A DNA stretch of 64,000 bases from Methylobacillus glycogenes JCM 2850 (GTDB lineage: Bacteria; Pseudomonadota; Gammaproteobacteria; Burkholderiales; Methylophilaceae), in the NCBI RefSeq assembly GCF_000617925.1, contig NZ_BAMT01000001.1, forward strand, positions 434,001 through 498,000. The letters run 5' to 3'. Positions 47,442-55,525 of the stretch are shown piece after piece (position 1 is the first letter of the stretch; each line of letters begins with the position of its first letter). The notes under the pieces were generated by a model. It did no database searches and had not been told where the DNA came from. It saw only the letters and a list, made by a program, of their open reading frames with translations. The position numbers and the translations under genes are program-made.

Positions 47442-48071
47442 GTGGCATTGACACAAATGGCATTAGATTCATTGGATTTCGACGCGACTGTTGCGCTGGC
47501 TGAGAAAGTTGCACCTAACGTTGACATTCTGGAAATCGGTACACCATGTATCAAGCACAACGGCATCAAGCTGCTGGAAACTCTGCGTGCAAAGTTCCCT
47601 AACAACAAGATCCTGGTTGACTTGAAGACTATGGATGCTGGTTTCTACGAAGCTGAGCCTTTCTACAAGGCTGGTGCTGACATCGTTACCGTTCTGGGCG
47701 TAGCTGATCTGGGCACTATCAAGGGTGTAATTGACGCTGCTAACAAGTACGGCAAGAAGGCTCAAATTGACCTGATCAACGTTGCTGACAAGTCCGCACG
47801 TACCAAGGAAGTGGCTAAGCTGGGCGCGCACATCATCGGCGTTCACACTGGTCTGGATCAACAAGCTGCTGGCCAAACTCCTTTCGCTGACTTGGCAACT
47901 GTTACCGGCCTGAACCTGGGTCTGGAAGTTTCCGTAGCTGGTGGTGTTAAGCCTGCTACCGTTAAGCAAGTTAAGGACGCTGGTGCTACCATCATCGTTG
48001 CTGGCGCTGCTATCTACGGTGCTGCTGACCCAGCTGCTGCTGCTGCTGAAATCACTGGCCTGGCTAAGTAA
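47442..48071 (+). CDS. hps: 3-hexulose-6-phosphate synthase
   Basis: A 209-residue orotidine-decarboxylase-fold TIM barrel that condenses formaldehyde with ribulose 5-phosphate, the key carbon-fixing step of the RuMP cycle. Starts at GTG 47442 with a strong GGAGGA site. Residues ILVDLKTMDAGFYEAEPFYK carry the active-site Asp/Lys block; VSVAGGVKPATV carries the phosphate site. Codon choice (GCT, GTT, AAG) differs from the chromosomal neighbours, as expected for a very abundant protein. Confidence 0.97.
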   Translation: MALTQMALDSLDFDATVALAEKVAPNVDILEIGTPCIKHNGIKLLETLRAKFPNNKILVDLKTMDAGFYEAEPFYKAGADIVTVLGVADLGTIKGVIDAANKYGKKAQIDLINVADKSARTKEVAKLGAHIIGVHTGLDQQAAGQTPFADLATVTGLNLGLEVSVAGGVKPATVKQVKDAGATIIVAGAAIYGAADPAAAAAEITGLAK

Positions 48072-48097
48072 TTCAACTAGCTAGCTAGCAAGACAAG

Positions 48098-48142
48098 AAT
48101 CCACCACACGTAGCTCCTAGAGCTAGTCTGGTGGATTTTTTT
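48098..48142 (+). terminator. Intrinsic terminator / attenuator between hps and hpi
   Basis: AATCCACCA (48098-48106) pairs with TGGTGGATT (48129-48137), and an inner stem TAGCTC (48111-48116)/GAGCTA (48120-48125) stacks in the loop. A T run follows. It sits inside what would be the hps-hpi operon and should reduce hpi expression. Confidence 0.85.
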
Positions 48143-48182
48143 ATGACATCACTTCAACGAGACACGTTTAAAGGTGAACGCT

Positions 48183-48727
48183 ATGAATAAATATCAAGAA
48201 CTCGTGGTCGGCAAGCTGACCAATGTATTGAATAGCACTGCTGAAGGTTTTGAAGACAAGATTCTGAACCTGGTGGCTGCTGCTGGCCGTACCTTCATCG
48301 GTGGCGCTGGTCGCTCCCTGTTGGTTTCCCGCTTCTTCGCGATGCGTCTGGTACACGCTGGCTACCAAGTGAGCATGGTAGGTGAAGTTGTAACGCCTAG
48401 CATCCAAGCTGGTGACCTCTTCATCGTGATTTCTGGTTCCGGTGGTACTGAGACTTTGCTGCCTTTGGTTAAGAAGGCCAAGAGCCAAGCGCCAAGATTG
48501 TGGTGATCTCCATGAAGGCACAATCGCCCATGGCTGAGCTGGCTGACCTGGTAGTTCCGGTTGGTGGCAATGACCCACAAGCCTTCGACAAGACTCACGG
48601 TATGCCTATGGGCACCATCTTCGAGTTGTCCACACTGTTGTTCCTCGAGTCGGCAATTGCCAAGCTCGTAGACGACAAAAACCTGACTGAAGAAGGTATG
48701 CGTGCTATCCACGCTAACCTGGAGTAA
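48183..48727 (+). CDS. hpi: 6-phospho-3-hexuloisomerase (apparent frameshift)
   Basis: A SIS-domain isomerase converting hexulose 6-phosphate to fructose 6-phosphate, 181 residues when repaired. The ATG at 48183 (MNKYQELVVGKLTNVLN) has AAAGGTGA upstream. The N-terminal frame stops at 48506; the second frame (VISMKAQSPMAELADLVV) runs to 48727. Adding one G at 48489 gives AKSQGAKIVVISMKAQSPMA, the expected sequence. The SIS glycine-rich block VISGSGGTETLLPLVKKAK is intact. A terminator (48747-48783) follows. Confidence 0.93.
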
Positions 48728-48746
48728 TCCTTAGTTAGGCATGAAT

Positions 48747-48785
48747 AAAACCCGGATAAACCAGCTTTGGTAATCCGGGTTTTTT
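48747..48785 (+). terminator. Rho-independent terminator of hpi
   Basis: AAAACCCGGAT (48747-48757) / ATCCGGGTTTT (48773-48783) with a nested ACCA-GCTT-TGGT stem, followed by more T. It ends the hps-hpi unit. Confidence 0.9.
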
Positions 48786-48903
48786 ATTTGGATTTGGCGT
48801 GAACTTTTACGGACGTGCTTATGACTAAAAGCCCGTCAGCAGATGATTGCAGCCGAATTGCAAAAAATAGTGGTATGGAAGCAAAGTATTGGTGTGACAA
48901 TTC

Positions 48904-48931
48904 ACATAGTTTTAACAAAACTATGTATAAT
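48904..48931 (+). promoter_or_regulatory. fae promoter with overlapping operator-like palindrome
   Basis: ACATAGTTTT (48904-48913), spacer AAC, AAAACTATGT (48917-48926): perfect 10-base arms. It runs directly into TATAAT (48926-48931), a consensus -10, preceded by TG. The start of transcription would be near 48938, about 105 bp before the fae ATG. A protein on the palindrome would cover the core promoter. Confidence 0.6.
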
Positions 48932-49042
48932 GTTTAGCAAATTTTTAAGGCTTGACGTTAAACAGACGTAAGGCACTTTATGGCATAGCTAACCCGGCAA
49001 TGTCAGGCTTGTTTCTACGGAAACTTTATATTGGAGAATGAA

Positions 49043-49579
49043 ATGGCAGTTATTGATCGCGTTTTAGTAGGTGAAGCTCTTGTTATCGACAATCGTCCTG
49101 ACGGCAGCGGCCTCGACCTGCTGAACGTAGCTCACATCGATCTTATTATTGGGCCACGTGGTAGCGCTGCAGAAGATGCTTTCTGCCGTACCCTGACTGA
49201 CCAGAAGGAAGGCGTTAACGGCCTGCTGGCTATCGTTGCTCCTAACCTGATGGTTAAGCCAGCAACCGTGATGTTCAATAAGGTAACTATCAAGAACGGC
49301 AAGCAAGCTGTTCAGATGTTCGGCCCAGCACAGCGCGGTATCGCGATGGCTGTAATGGACTCTGTTGCTGACGGCACCATTCCACAAGAAGAAGCTGATG
49401 ACGTGTTCATCTCCGTTGGCGTATTCATCGACAGCCGTGCTGACATCGATGAGCGTATCCAAGAGTGGAACTACCAAGCTACCCGTCAGGCAATCAAGAG
49501 CGCAGTTGCTCGTGAGCCTAAGGTTGCTGACATCCTGAAGGTATACAAGGAATCTGCTCACCCATTCCAAGCTAAGTAA
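49043..49579 (+). CDS. fae: Formaldehyde-activating enzyme
   Basis: A 178-residue enzyme that condenses formaldehyde with H4MPT to methylene-H4MPT. Start is the ATG at 49043 with GGAG upstream (MAVIDRVLVGEALVID). The active-site block AHIDLIIGPRGSAAEDAFC contains the catalytic His and is intact. APNLMVKPATVMFNKVTIKN and VQMFGPAQRGIAMAVMD are nearly invariant. About ten residues are inserted between GEALVID and NVAHIDL compared with the Fae I remember. Own promoter and terminator; highly expressed codons. Confidence 0.96.
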   Translation: MAVIDRVLVGEALVIDNRPDGSGLDLLNVAHIDLIIGPRGSAAEDAFCRTLTDQKEGVNGLLAIVAPNLMVKPATVMFNKVTIKNGKQAVQMFGPAQRGIAMAVMDSVADGTIPQEEADDVFISVGVFIDSRADIDERIQEWNYQATRQAIKSAVAREPKVADILKVYKESAHPFQAK

Positions 49580-49627
49580 TTAGCCGACTGTGATGCTGAC
49601 CTGAAAACTTCAGGACAGCACTAGCAG

Positions 49628-49661
49628 AAAACGCCCAGTTGCATATGTGACTGGGCGTTTT
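49628..49661. terminator. Bidirectional terminator after fae
   Basis: AAAACGCCCAGT (49628-49639), 10-base loop, ACTGGGCGTTTT (49650-49661). Ends fae and the convergent HisA-like gene. Confidence 0.88.
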
Positions 49662-49712
49662 GCTTTTTGGTGTATGGATATTTTAGAGTTTTAGGTTTTG
49701 AACATACGCGCG

Positions 49713-50432
49713 CTAGCCGCGACCTATACTGCCCAGTGCTTGAGCTTGCAGAGCTTGAGCATCCAACCTGCCGTCATGCAGCGCGCTCGCGATGAGCACC
49801 CCTTTGATGCCTAATTGCGCCAGTGCCTCAATGTCCGCGACATCACGCGTGCCGCCAGCGGCATAAAAAGCCTGCGCGCTATATTGCTGCTGCATGCTTT
49901 GCAGCTTGCTGAGATCAGGCCCCAGATTGCTTCCTACGTGCGGCAAGCTCATCACAATCACATCTTGCGGCCAATACTGGGCAGTATTCAGCAAGGGCAG
50001 GGGGCCTTGGTAACCTTGCTGGGTGAAGTCCAGAGAAAGTATGTGTTGCTGTGTGCAGGCTTTAGCCATGGCCAAGTAGGCTTCCATGTCAGCGATACTC
50101 TCTGAACCCAGTACTGGTCGAACACCCAAATCCAGCCAGGGCTGCAATTCAGCCACAGAGCTGAAACCTGCATCTATCCATATTTCCAGCTCGGGGTGGG
50201 CGAGCTGTAACTCAGCGACCACGGACAAGTGCTGACCACGCTTTTGTATGGCATCGAGGTCGGCGATATAGAGGCTGGTGAACGGGTATAATCCGCGTAA
50301 GCCATTCACGATATTGATGGGCTGGCTGTCGCTGCTCAAGCGGGATTGTATGAGGTGATAATGCTCACGCTCTCCCTTTCTGGCATGGACAACCTGCCCA
50401 TGCATAAGGTCTATCACCGGTATGATCTGCAT
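49713..50432 (-). CDS. HisA-related TIM-barrel protein of the C1 cofactor cluster
   Basis: A 239-residue protein related to ProFAR isomerase (HisA), a type found in methanogens and methylotrophs with H4MPT genes (COG1411-like). It starts MQIIPVIDLMHGQVVHARKG with an excellent GGGAGGAGG site. It keeps the HisA-type Asp after PVIDL and the phosphate-loop AAGGTRDVADIE. The second half differs from true HisA, and isolation from histidine genes argues against that role. A step in methylofuran or H4MPT synthesis is likely but not proven. Its 5' end overlaps the 5' end of the divergent ATP-grasp gene. Confidence 0.85.
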   Translation of the reverse strand: MQIIPVIDLMHGQVVHARKGEREHYHLIQSRLSSDSQPINIVNGLRGLYPFTSLYIADLDAIQKRGQHLSVVAELQLAHPELEIWIDAGFSSVAELQPWLDLGVRPVLGSESIADMEAYLAMAKACTQQHILSLDFTQQGYQGPLPLLNTAQYWPQDVIVMSLPHVGSNLGPDLSKLQSMQQQYSAQAFYAAGGTRDVADIEALAQLGIKGVLIASALHDGRLDAQALQAQALGSIGRG

Positions 50433-51531
50433 TACGCCTCCTCCCTATCCTTCAAATTCTACTGCCGCGATCAGTGCTAGCGCACGGTCTGAGATTGCAG
50501 CGCGCCGTGTTTTTGTCTGCGAATACGTCACGGGCGGGGGATTATACCGTGAGGCTATCCCTCCAGCGCTGGCGCAAGAGGCCTCGCTGATGCGCAATGC
50601 CATGCTGGAAGGCATGCTGGCCTTGGGTATGCAGGTCAGTGTGGTGCATGATCCACGCCTGCCTGAGCCAGCCCTATCTGAGTTAACGCCTGGTTGCGAT
50701 GTTCATATCTTGCAGTCTGGGGAAGATCCTTGGGCGCTATGGCAGCAGGCCGTGCAAGACTGCGACTTGGTCTGGCTGGTTGCGCCCGAGAGCGGCGGGG
50801 CACTGGAACGGCTTAGTGCCATGGTGCTGGCAGCCAACAAAGGCCTGTTGTCTTGCCCGCCAGAGGCTGTGGCACTGGCGGCGAGTAAATACGACACTTA
50901 CTGCCGTCTGCAGGAGGCTGCATTGAATGTGCTTCCAATCTGGCGTGCACAGGAGTTTTTTGTTCAACCTGCAAGTTCGAAGGAATCGTCTCTATGGGTC
51001 GCTAAGCCGGATGATGGCATTAGTTGCGAGGGTACTGCCTTGTTTCAGGACATAGACGCTATGCGTACTTGGCTTAGCGCAGGCCGTATGAAATCCTATG
51101 TGATACAGCCTTATATCGTCGGTGAGTCTGCCAGTTTGTCCATGTTGTGTAGAGATGGGCAAGCCTGGCTGCTTAGCTGCAATACCCAGCTTATTGCTCA
51201 GCAGCAGGACACGATCACTAGCTTCCAGTACCAGGGTAGTGTGGTCAACGGCATGGCGCAGCACTGGGCGCGCTTTGCGGAGATTGCTGCGCAAGTGGCA
51301 CAGGCCATGCCTGAGTTGTTTGGCTATGTTGGGGTGGATTTACTCATGGATGAAGCGGGGGAGTTGCATATCCTGGAGGTGAATCCGCGCTTGACTACCT
51401 CGTTTGCTGGCATTGCTCAGGCCATAGGCTATAACCCCGCGTGCTTGTTAATCGACTTGTTCTATAATGAACACTTCACGCTGCCGCCTGATTTGCAGCG
51501 CAACAGGATTGAAATCAAGCTGAATGACTGA
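50422..51531 (+). CDS. ATP-grasp protein of the C1 cofactor cluster
   Basis: A 369-residue ATP-grasp protein, possibly functionally like archaeal MfnD (tyramine:glutamate ligase). Core segments are VFVCEYVTGGGLYREAIPP, WVAKPDDGISCEGTALF and LHILEVNPRLTTSFAG. The start is uncertain: the only in-frame start is the ATG at 50422, which lies inside the opposite-strand gene and has a poor ribosome site (AAGG 12 bases away). Another missing base near the start is possible. Overlaps the next gene by 8 bases. Confidence 0.85.
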   Translation: MICITPPPYPSNSTAAISASARSEIAARRVFVCEYVTGGGLYREAIPPALAQEASLMRNAMLEGMLALGMQVSVVHDPRLPEPALSELTPGCDVHILQSGEDPWALWQQAVQDCDLVWLVAPESGGALERLSAMVLAANKGLLSCPPEAVALAASKYDTYCRLQEAALNVLPIWRAQEFFVQPASSKESSLWVAKPDDGISCEGTALFQDIDAMRTWLSAGRMKSYVIQPYIVGESASLSMLCRDGQAWLLSCNTQLIAQQQDTITSFQYQGSVVNGMAQHWARFAEIAAQVAQAMPELFGYVGVDLLMDEAGELHILEVNPRLTTSFAGIAQAIGYNPACLLIDLFYNEHFTLPPDLQRNRIEIKLND

Positions 51532-52594
51532 ATCACACCCGATTGCCAAACGCTCCTTTATTGGTTGGGATATAGGTGGTGCCCATCTCAAGGCGGCCCT
51601 GGTTAGCCCCGCAGGCATTGCCATCAAGGTGGTGCAAGTGCCTTGCCCGCTGTGGCAAGGAATAGGCCAATTAGACCTGGCGCTGAGCGCTGCCCTGGAT
51701 TTACTCGCAGCCCAGGAAGTCCAGCATCAGGTCACCATGACTGGCGAGCTGGCTGATATTTTCCCCGATAGGCCTACAGGCGTAAAAGAAATCGCCGCTC
51801 GCGTAGTGGCCAAGCTGGGTGCCCATGTGCAGTTTTTCGCCGGGCAATCCGGCTTTGTGGCCTATCCACAGATTGATCAATATGCCAATGCCATTGCTTC
51901 AGCCAACTGGCTGGCCAGTGCTGCTTATGTCGCCAGCAAGCTGCAGCAGGGCTTGTTTGTGGATATAGGCAGTACCACGGCAGACTTTGTGCTCTTGCAG
52001 GCAGGCAAGCCCGTCAATCTGGGCAATAGCGATGCCGAGCGCATGCAATATGAGGAGTTGGTCTATACCGGGGTGATACGTACCTCCTTGATGGCCCTGG
52101 CCTCCAGCATACCCTTTGCCGGGCAATGGCAAAACGTAGCCGCTGAGCACTTTGCCACCACGGCTGATATCTACAGACTGACAGGGGATCTGGAACCGGA
52201 AGAGGATATGGCTGCCACTGCCGATAGTGCAGGCAAGTCCTTGGCGGAAACCAGTCGCCGCCTGGCACGTACCGTAGGGCGTGATGCCAGCGATGCCAGC
52301 CAGACGGCCTGGATACATCTGGCCCAGGCTTTCAAGCAGCAACAGCTTAATCTCTTGCGCCGTGCCGCCTTGCGTAATCTTTCCAGAGACTTGATAGGGC
52401 CAGGTACGCCGTTTATCGGTGCCGGGGCAGGGACCTTCCTGGTGCGCGAACTAGCCCAACAACTAGGCCATGAATTCATTGATGTGAGCTCGCTGATCAA
52501 AGCTGAGTCAGATCATGTGCGTAACTGGGCGGGCGTATGTTTGCCTGCTTATGCTGTCGCCAATCTTGGCCTTTTATCATCCGCTTCGAAATAA
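51524..52594 (+). CDS. MfnF-like H4MPT-linked C1-pathway protein
   Basis: A 356-residue ASKHA-fold protein of the hydantoinase/oxoprolinase-like family linked to H4MPT (one_C_unchar type). Its archaeal relative MfnF condenses the furan unit with glutamyl-tyramine in methanofuran synthesis. FIGWDIGGAHLKAALVSP is phosphate motif 1; LFVDIGSTTADFVLLQAGK is motif 2; GAGAGTFLVRELAQ is the adenosine motif. ATG overlaps the preceding stop (ATGACTGA), so translation is coupled. Confidence 0.88.
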   Translation: MTESHPIAKRSFIGWDIGGAHLKAALVSPAGIAIKVVQVPCPLWQGIGQLDLALSAALDLLAAQEVQHQVTMTGELADIFPDRPTGVKEIAARVVAKLGAHVQFFAGQSGFVAYPQIDQYANAIASANWLASAAYVASKLQQGLFVDIGSTTADFVLLQAGKPVNLGNSDAERMQYEELVYTGVIRTSLMALASSIPFAGQWQNVAAEHFATTADIYRLTGDLEPEEDMAATADSAGKSLAETSRRLARTVGRDASDASQTAWIHLAQAFKQQQLNLLRRAALRNLSRDLIGPGTPFIGAGAGTFLVRELAQQLGHEFIDVSSLIKAESDHVRNWAGVCLPAYAVANLGLLSSASK

Positions 52595-52599
52595 GCCAC

Positions 52600-54000
52600 A
52601 TGCTCAGACAAGAATTACCATACCAGGCCGATAGCTCCGCTTTATTTGCACGCATTGCGCACAAGCCCTGGGCCATCTATCTCGATAGCGGCAGGCCGGG
52701 CAATGATTTCGGTCACTACGACATCATGGTGGCGGACCCCATCAAGACCTTCACCACGCGTAATGGTGTGACTGATGTACAGGATCAGCATGGCGTGCAA
52801 AGCCTGACTGAAGACCCTTTTGCTTTACTCAAGCAGGCCTTAAAGCAGTACCCGCGCCTGAGCTCGGATTTACCGTTCAGCGGTGGAGCGCTAGGCTACT
52901 TTGCCTATGATCTGGGCCGCTGCCTGGAAGCTTTGCCCAACCAAGCGCTGGATGGCGAGCATATACCGCAGATGATGGTTGGTATCTACGATTGGGCGGT
53001 GGTGGTAGATCACCGTAAGCAGAAAACCTGGCTGGTTTCCTGTGCCGTGGCAGAAGGCCCCCATCAGGATTGGGCGGCTTTGCGCGCCTTGTTTCTCGAA
53101 GAAACACAGGATAATGTTGGCACCGATCAACTGCCTGACACCCCATTCACTATCAACTCCGCCACCCAATCCAATTTTGATCTTCCGGCTTATCAGCAAG
53201 CATTTGACCGTATCCAGACCTATATCCACGAAGGCGATTGCTATCAGGTCAATCTGGCACAGCGCTTCAGTGCACGCGCCAGCGGTGACGGCTGGCTTGC
53301 TTACCAGCATTTGCGTAAGACTGGTTCAGCCCCCTTTATGTCATTTATGAACCTGCCAGACCTGCAGATATTATCAGGCTCTCCCGAGCGCTTTTTGCAG
53401 GTCAGTGGCCGCCATGTTGAAACCAGGCCCATCAAGGGCACACGCCCACGTGGCGCTACTGCGGCAGAAGATCAAGCCCATGCCGAGGATTTGCAGAGCA
53501 GCCTCAAGGACAGGGCTGAGAACCTCATGATTGTCGACTTGTTGCGTAACGATCTGGGTAAGAGTTGCGCAACGGGAACTGTGCGTGCAGACCGCTTGTT
53601 TGCCTTGGAAAGCTATACCAACGTTCATCACCTGGTGAGTACCGTGACTGGCAAGCTGGCTGATGATCAGGATGCACTGGATTTGCTGCGCGGTGCCTTC
53701 CCGGGTGGCTCCATTACTGGAGCGCCCAAGCTGCGCGCCATGCAGATTATCGAGGAGTTGGAGCCGCATCGCCGAGGTGTCTATTGCGGCGCAATCGGTT
53801 ACATTGGCTTTGATGGCAATATGGATACCAATATTGCCATCCGTACCGCTGTTTATTCCCAGGGCGAAATACGCTTTTGGGCCGGAGGTGGTATCGTAGC
53901 GGATTCCGAGATGGACAAGGAATACAGGGAGACCTGGGATAAAGCGTCAACGATGCTGCAACTTGTAGACTATTTTAGGGGCCAAGATGTGGGTAATTAA
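52600..54000 (+). CDS. pabB: Aminodeoxychorismate synthase component I
   Basis: A 466-residue chorismate-using enzyme giving 4-amino-4-deoxychorismate for 4-aminobenzoate. Start is the ATG at 52600 (MLRQELPYQADSSALF). It has the chorismate-binding-domain blocks SGSPERFLQ, RPIKGTRPRG and AFPGGSITGAPKLRAMQIIE, and ends in RIA-like FWAGGGIVADSEMDKEYRET. pABA serves folate, and here also H4MPT through RFAP synthase, which explains its place in this cluster. Overlaps the next gene by 14 bases. Confidence 0.94.
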   Translation: MLRQELPYQADSSALFARIAHKPWAIYLDSGRPGNDFGHYDIMVADPIKTFTTRNGVTDVQDQHGVQSLTEDPFALLKQALKQYPRLSSDLPFSGGALGYFAYDLGRCLEALPNQALDGEHIPQMMVGIYDWAVVVDHRKQKTWLVSCAVAEGPHQDWAALRALFLEETQDNVGTDQLPDTPFTINSATQSNFDLPAYQQAFDRIQTYIHEGDCYQVNLAQRFSARASGDGWLAYQHLRKTGSAPFMSFMNLPDLQILSGSPERFLQVSGRHVETRPIKGTRPRGATAAEDQAHAEDLQSSLKDRAENLMIVDLLRNDLGKSCATGTVRADRLFALESYTNVHHLVSTVTGKLADDQDALDLLRGAFPGGSITGAPKLRAMQIIEELEPHRRGVYCGAIGYIGFDGNMDTNIAIRTAVYSQGEIRFWAGGGIVADSEMDKEYRETWDKASTMLQLVDYFRGQDVGN

Positions 54001-54616
54001 ACTGGGTGGCAGCTTACTGGGTTCTCCGGAGCTGAATATATGGCTGGACACCATTGCGCGTCATGGCGATGGCAAGGTAGTGATAGTGCCGGGCGGTGGC
54101 ATGTTTGCCGATGCGGTACGCGATGCCCAGACCGTGTGTGGTCTTGATGATGCAACCGCACACCGCATGGCCGTGATGGCCATGGATCAATATGGCGTGC
54201 TCATGAACGGGCTTTGCCCACGCCTGGTGACAGCGCGCAGTGAGCTGGAAATTGCCGAACGTGGCTGGCAGCACAGAGGCATTATTTGGATGCCCAGTGA
54301 TATGGTATGCGCAGATGAAAATGTGCCCATGAACTGGGGCATTACGTCAGATAGTCTGGCAGCGTATCTGGCTGCCAAGCTCAATGCCGAGCATCTGATC
54401 CTGGTGAAATCCTCGCGGCCAGAAGCCGATCAGCAAGTCTCGCTGGAAAAACTCACCAAGGAAGGCTTTGTTGATACCGGCTTTGGCGACCATATAGCCG
54501 GACGCGATTTCAATACCTGGGTGGTGGGCAGGCAGGACTGTGTGGCTTTCAGCGAAGGCTTCAATGACGCAGACCTGGCAAGAGTGGGCTTGCCTGTGCG
54601 CTGTTCCTGGAATTAA
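53987..54616 (+). CDS. MfnE-like amino-acid-kinase family protein
   Basis: A 209-residue protein of the amino-acid kinase fold. It begins MWVIKLGGSLLGSPELNIWL, the phosphate-binding Lys/GGS motif. VVIVPGGGMFADAVRDAQ and NWGITSDSLAAYLAAKLNA are fold-typical. Archaeal MfnE makes the furan diphosphate used by MfnF; the adjacent MfnF-like gene makes the same role likely here. Overlaps pabB; translation probably coupled. Confidence 0.87.
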   Translation: MWVIKLGGSLLGSPELNIWLDTIARHGDGKVVIVPGGGMFADAVRDAQTVCGLDDATAHRMAVMAMDQYGVLMNGLCPRLVTARSELEIAERGWQHRGIIWMPSDMVCADENVPMNWGITSDSLAAYLAAKLNAEHLILVKSSRPEADQQVSLEKLTKEGFVDTGFGDHIAGRDFNTWVVGRQDCVAFSEGFNDADLARVGLPVRCSWN

Positions 54617-54691
54617 TACTGCTGCGCTGGCGAGACGTGCTGCGCTCGCGCACTTATAGCAGCACCCTGGCAATTTAGAGGAGACCCGACC

Positions 54692-55074
54692 ATGGCAGAA
54701 GCCACAGAACGTACCTACAGCGAGGCCGAGATTCAGGCCAAGCTGCAAGCGGAATTACCCCACTGGTATTTTGAAGATGGCTGGATCAGGCGCAAATACA
54801 AGACCAGCGGCTGGAAAGCGACCCTGATGGTAGTCAACACCGTAGGGCATTTGGCGGAGGCTGCCTGGCACCATCCTGATCTCACGGTTTCCTATGCTTT
54901 TGTCATCGTTAAATTGTGCACGCATAGCGCCAAGGGCATTACGGACAAGGATTGGGCACTCGCGGCAAGATAGAGTCTGTGATTCAATGGCAACCCGCAA
55001 CAGAGGGTGGGGCGCTGGAGGGTACACCCAACGAGGATGCCCGCTTTAAATACCTCAAGTACGACAGCGTATAA
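54692..55074 (+). CDS. Pterin-4a-carbinolamine dehydratase family protein (apparent frameshift)
   Basis: A DCoH/PhhB-fold protein, 127 residues when repaired. It has WYFEDGWIRRKYKTSGWKA and the family pterin-site HH pair and Pro/Asp in AEAAWHHPDLTVSYAFV. The first frame stops at 54973; after one more G in GG at 54964-54965 it reads ALAGKIESVIQWQPA and runs to 55074. Its place at the end of the H4MPT-cofactor block suggests a pterin-related role other than phenylalanine hydroxylation. ATG follows GAGGAGACCC. Confidence 0.85.
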
Positions 55075-55090
55075 ATTTTTCACGCAAGAT

Positions 55091-55124
55091 AAAAAAGGCC
55101 AAGCTCCAGCTTGGCCTTTTTTTT
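55091..55124 (+). terminator. Rho-independent terminator of the cofactor block
   Basis: AAAAAAGGCCAAGC (55091-55104), loop TCCA, GCTTGGCCTTTTTT (55109-55122), more T after. A 14-bp stem closing the C1 cofactor cluster before the Tad locus. Confidence 0.93.
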
Positions 55125-55166
55125 GCCTCTAAGCCTGTCCTATATTGCTTTGCACGCATTTGGTGC

Positions 55167-55196
55167 TTGACGAGCATGGAAACTACGGAATATCAT
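55167..55196 (+). promoter_or_regulatory. Predicted flp promoter
   Basis: TTGACG (55167-55172), an 18-base spacer and TATCAT (55191-55196) form a good sigma-70-type promoter 75 bp before the pilin ATG. The region also has TCATATTT twice. Confidence 0.5.
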
Positions 55197-55271
55197 ATTT
55201 TTCATATTTAGTAGATTTTACAAATTTCATGCTGAGCTTCAGGTTCAGGGTATTTCAATCAGGAGAACGTC

Positions 55272-55460
55272 ATGCTGACTACAGTAAAAAAATGCCTGTT
55301 GGATTTTTATCATGATGAAGAAGGCGCCAGTGGTATTGAATACGCCTTGATTGCGGCCATGGTGGCTGTGGTGATTGCCAGCGTATCCACACCAATTCGC
55401 ACAGCGGTCTCAACTATCTTTACCAAGATCAGCACTCAGCTGACTAACGCAGCAACTTGA
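55272..55460 (+). CDS. flp: Flp/Fap-type pilin
   Basis: A 62-residue prepilin of the Tad secretion system. A short leader ends EEG, and the prepilin peptidase cuts after that Gly before ASGIEYALIAAMVAVVIAS. Glu at +5 and the following Tyr are conserved in Flp pilins. One hydrophobic helix, then a polar tail (TIFTKISTQLTNAAT). A GGAGAACGTC site precedes the ATG. It would form adhesive Flp fibres. Confidence 0.96.
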   Translation: MLTTVKKCLLDFYHDEEGASGIEYALIAAMVAVVIASVSTPIRTAVSTIFTKISTQLTNAAT

Positions 55461-55525
55461 GTACATTTACTTGAGCATTCAAGGATTAGGGTGCTCAGTA
55501 ACTTATGACCGACAAGCAGTCTTGA

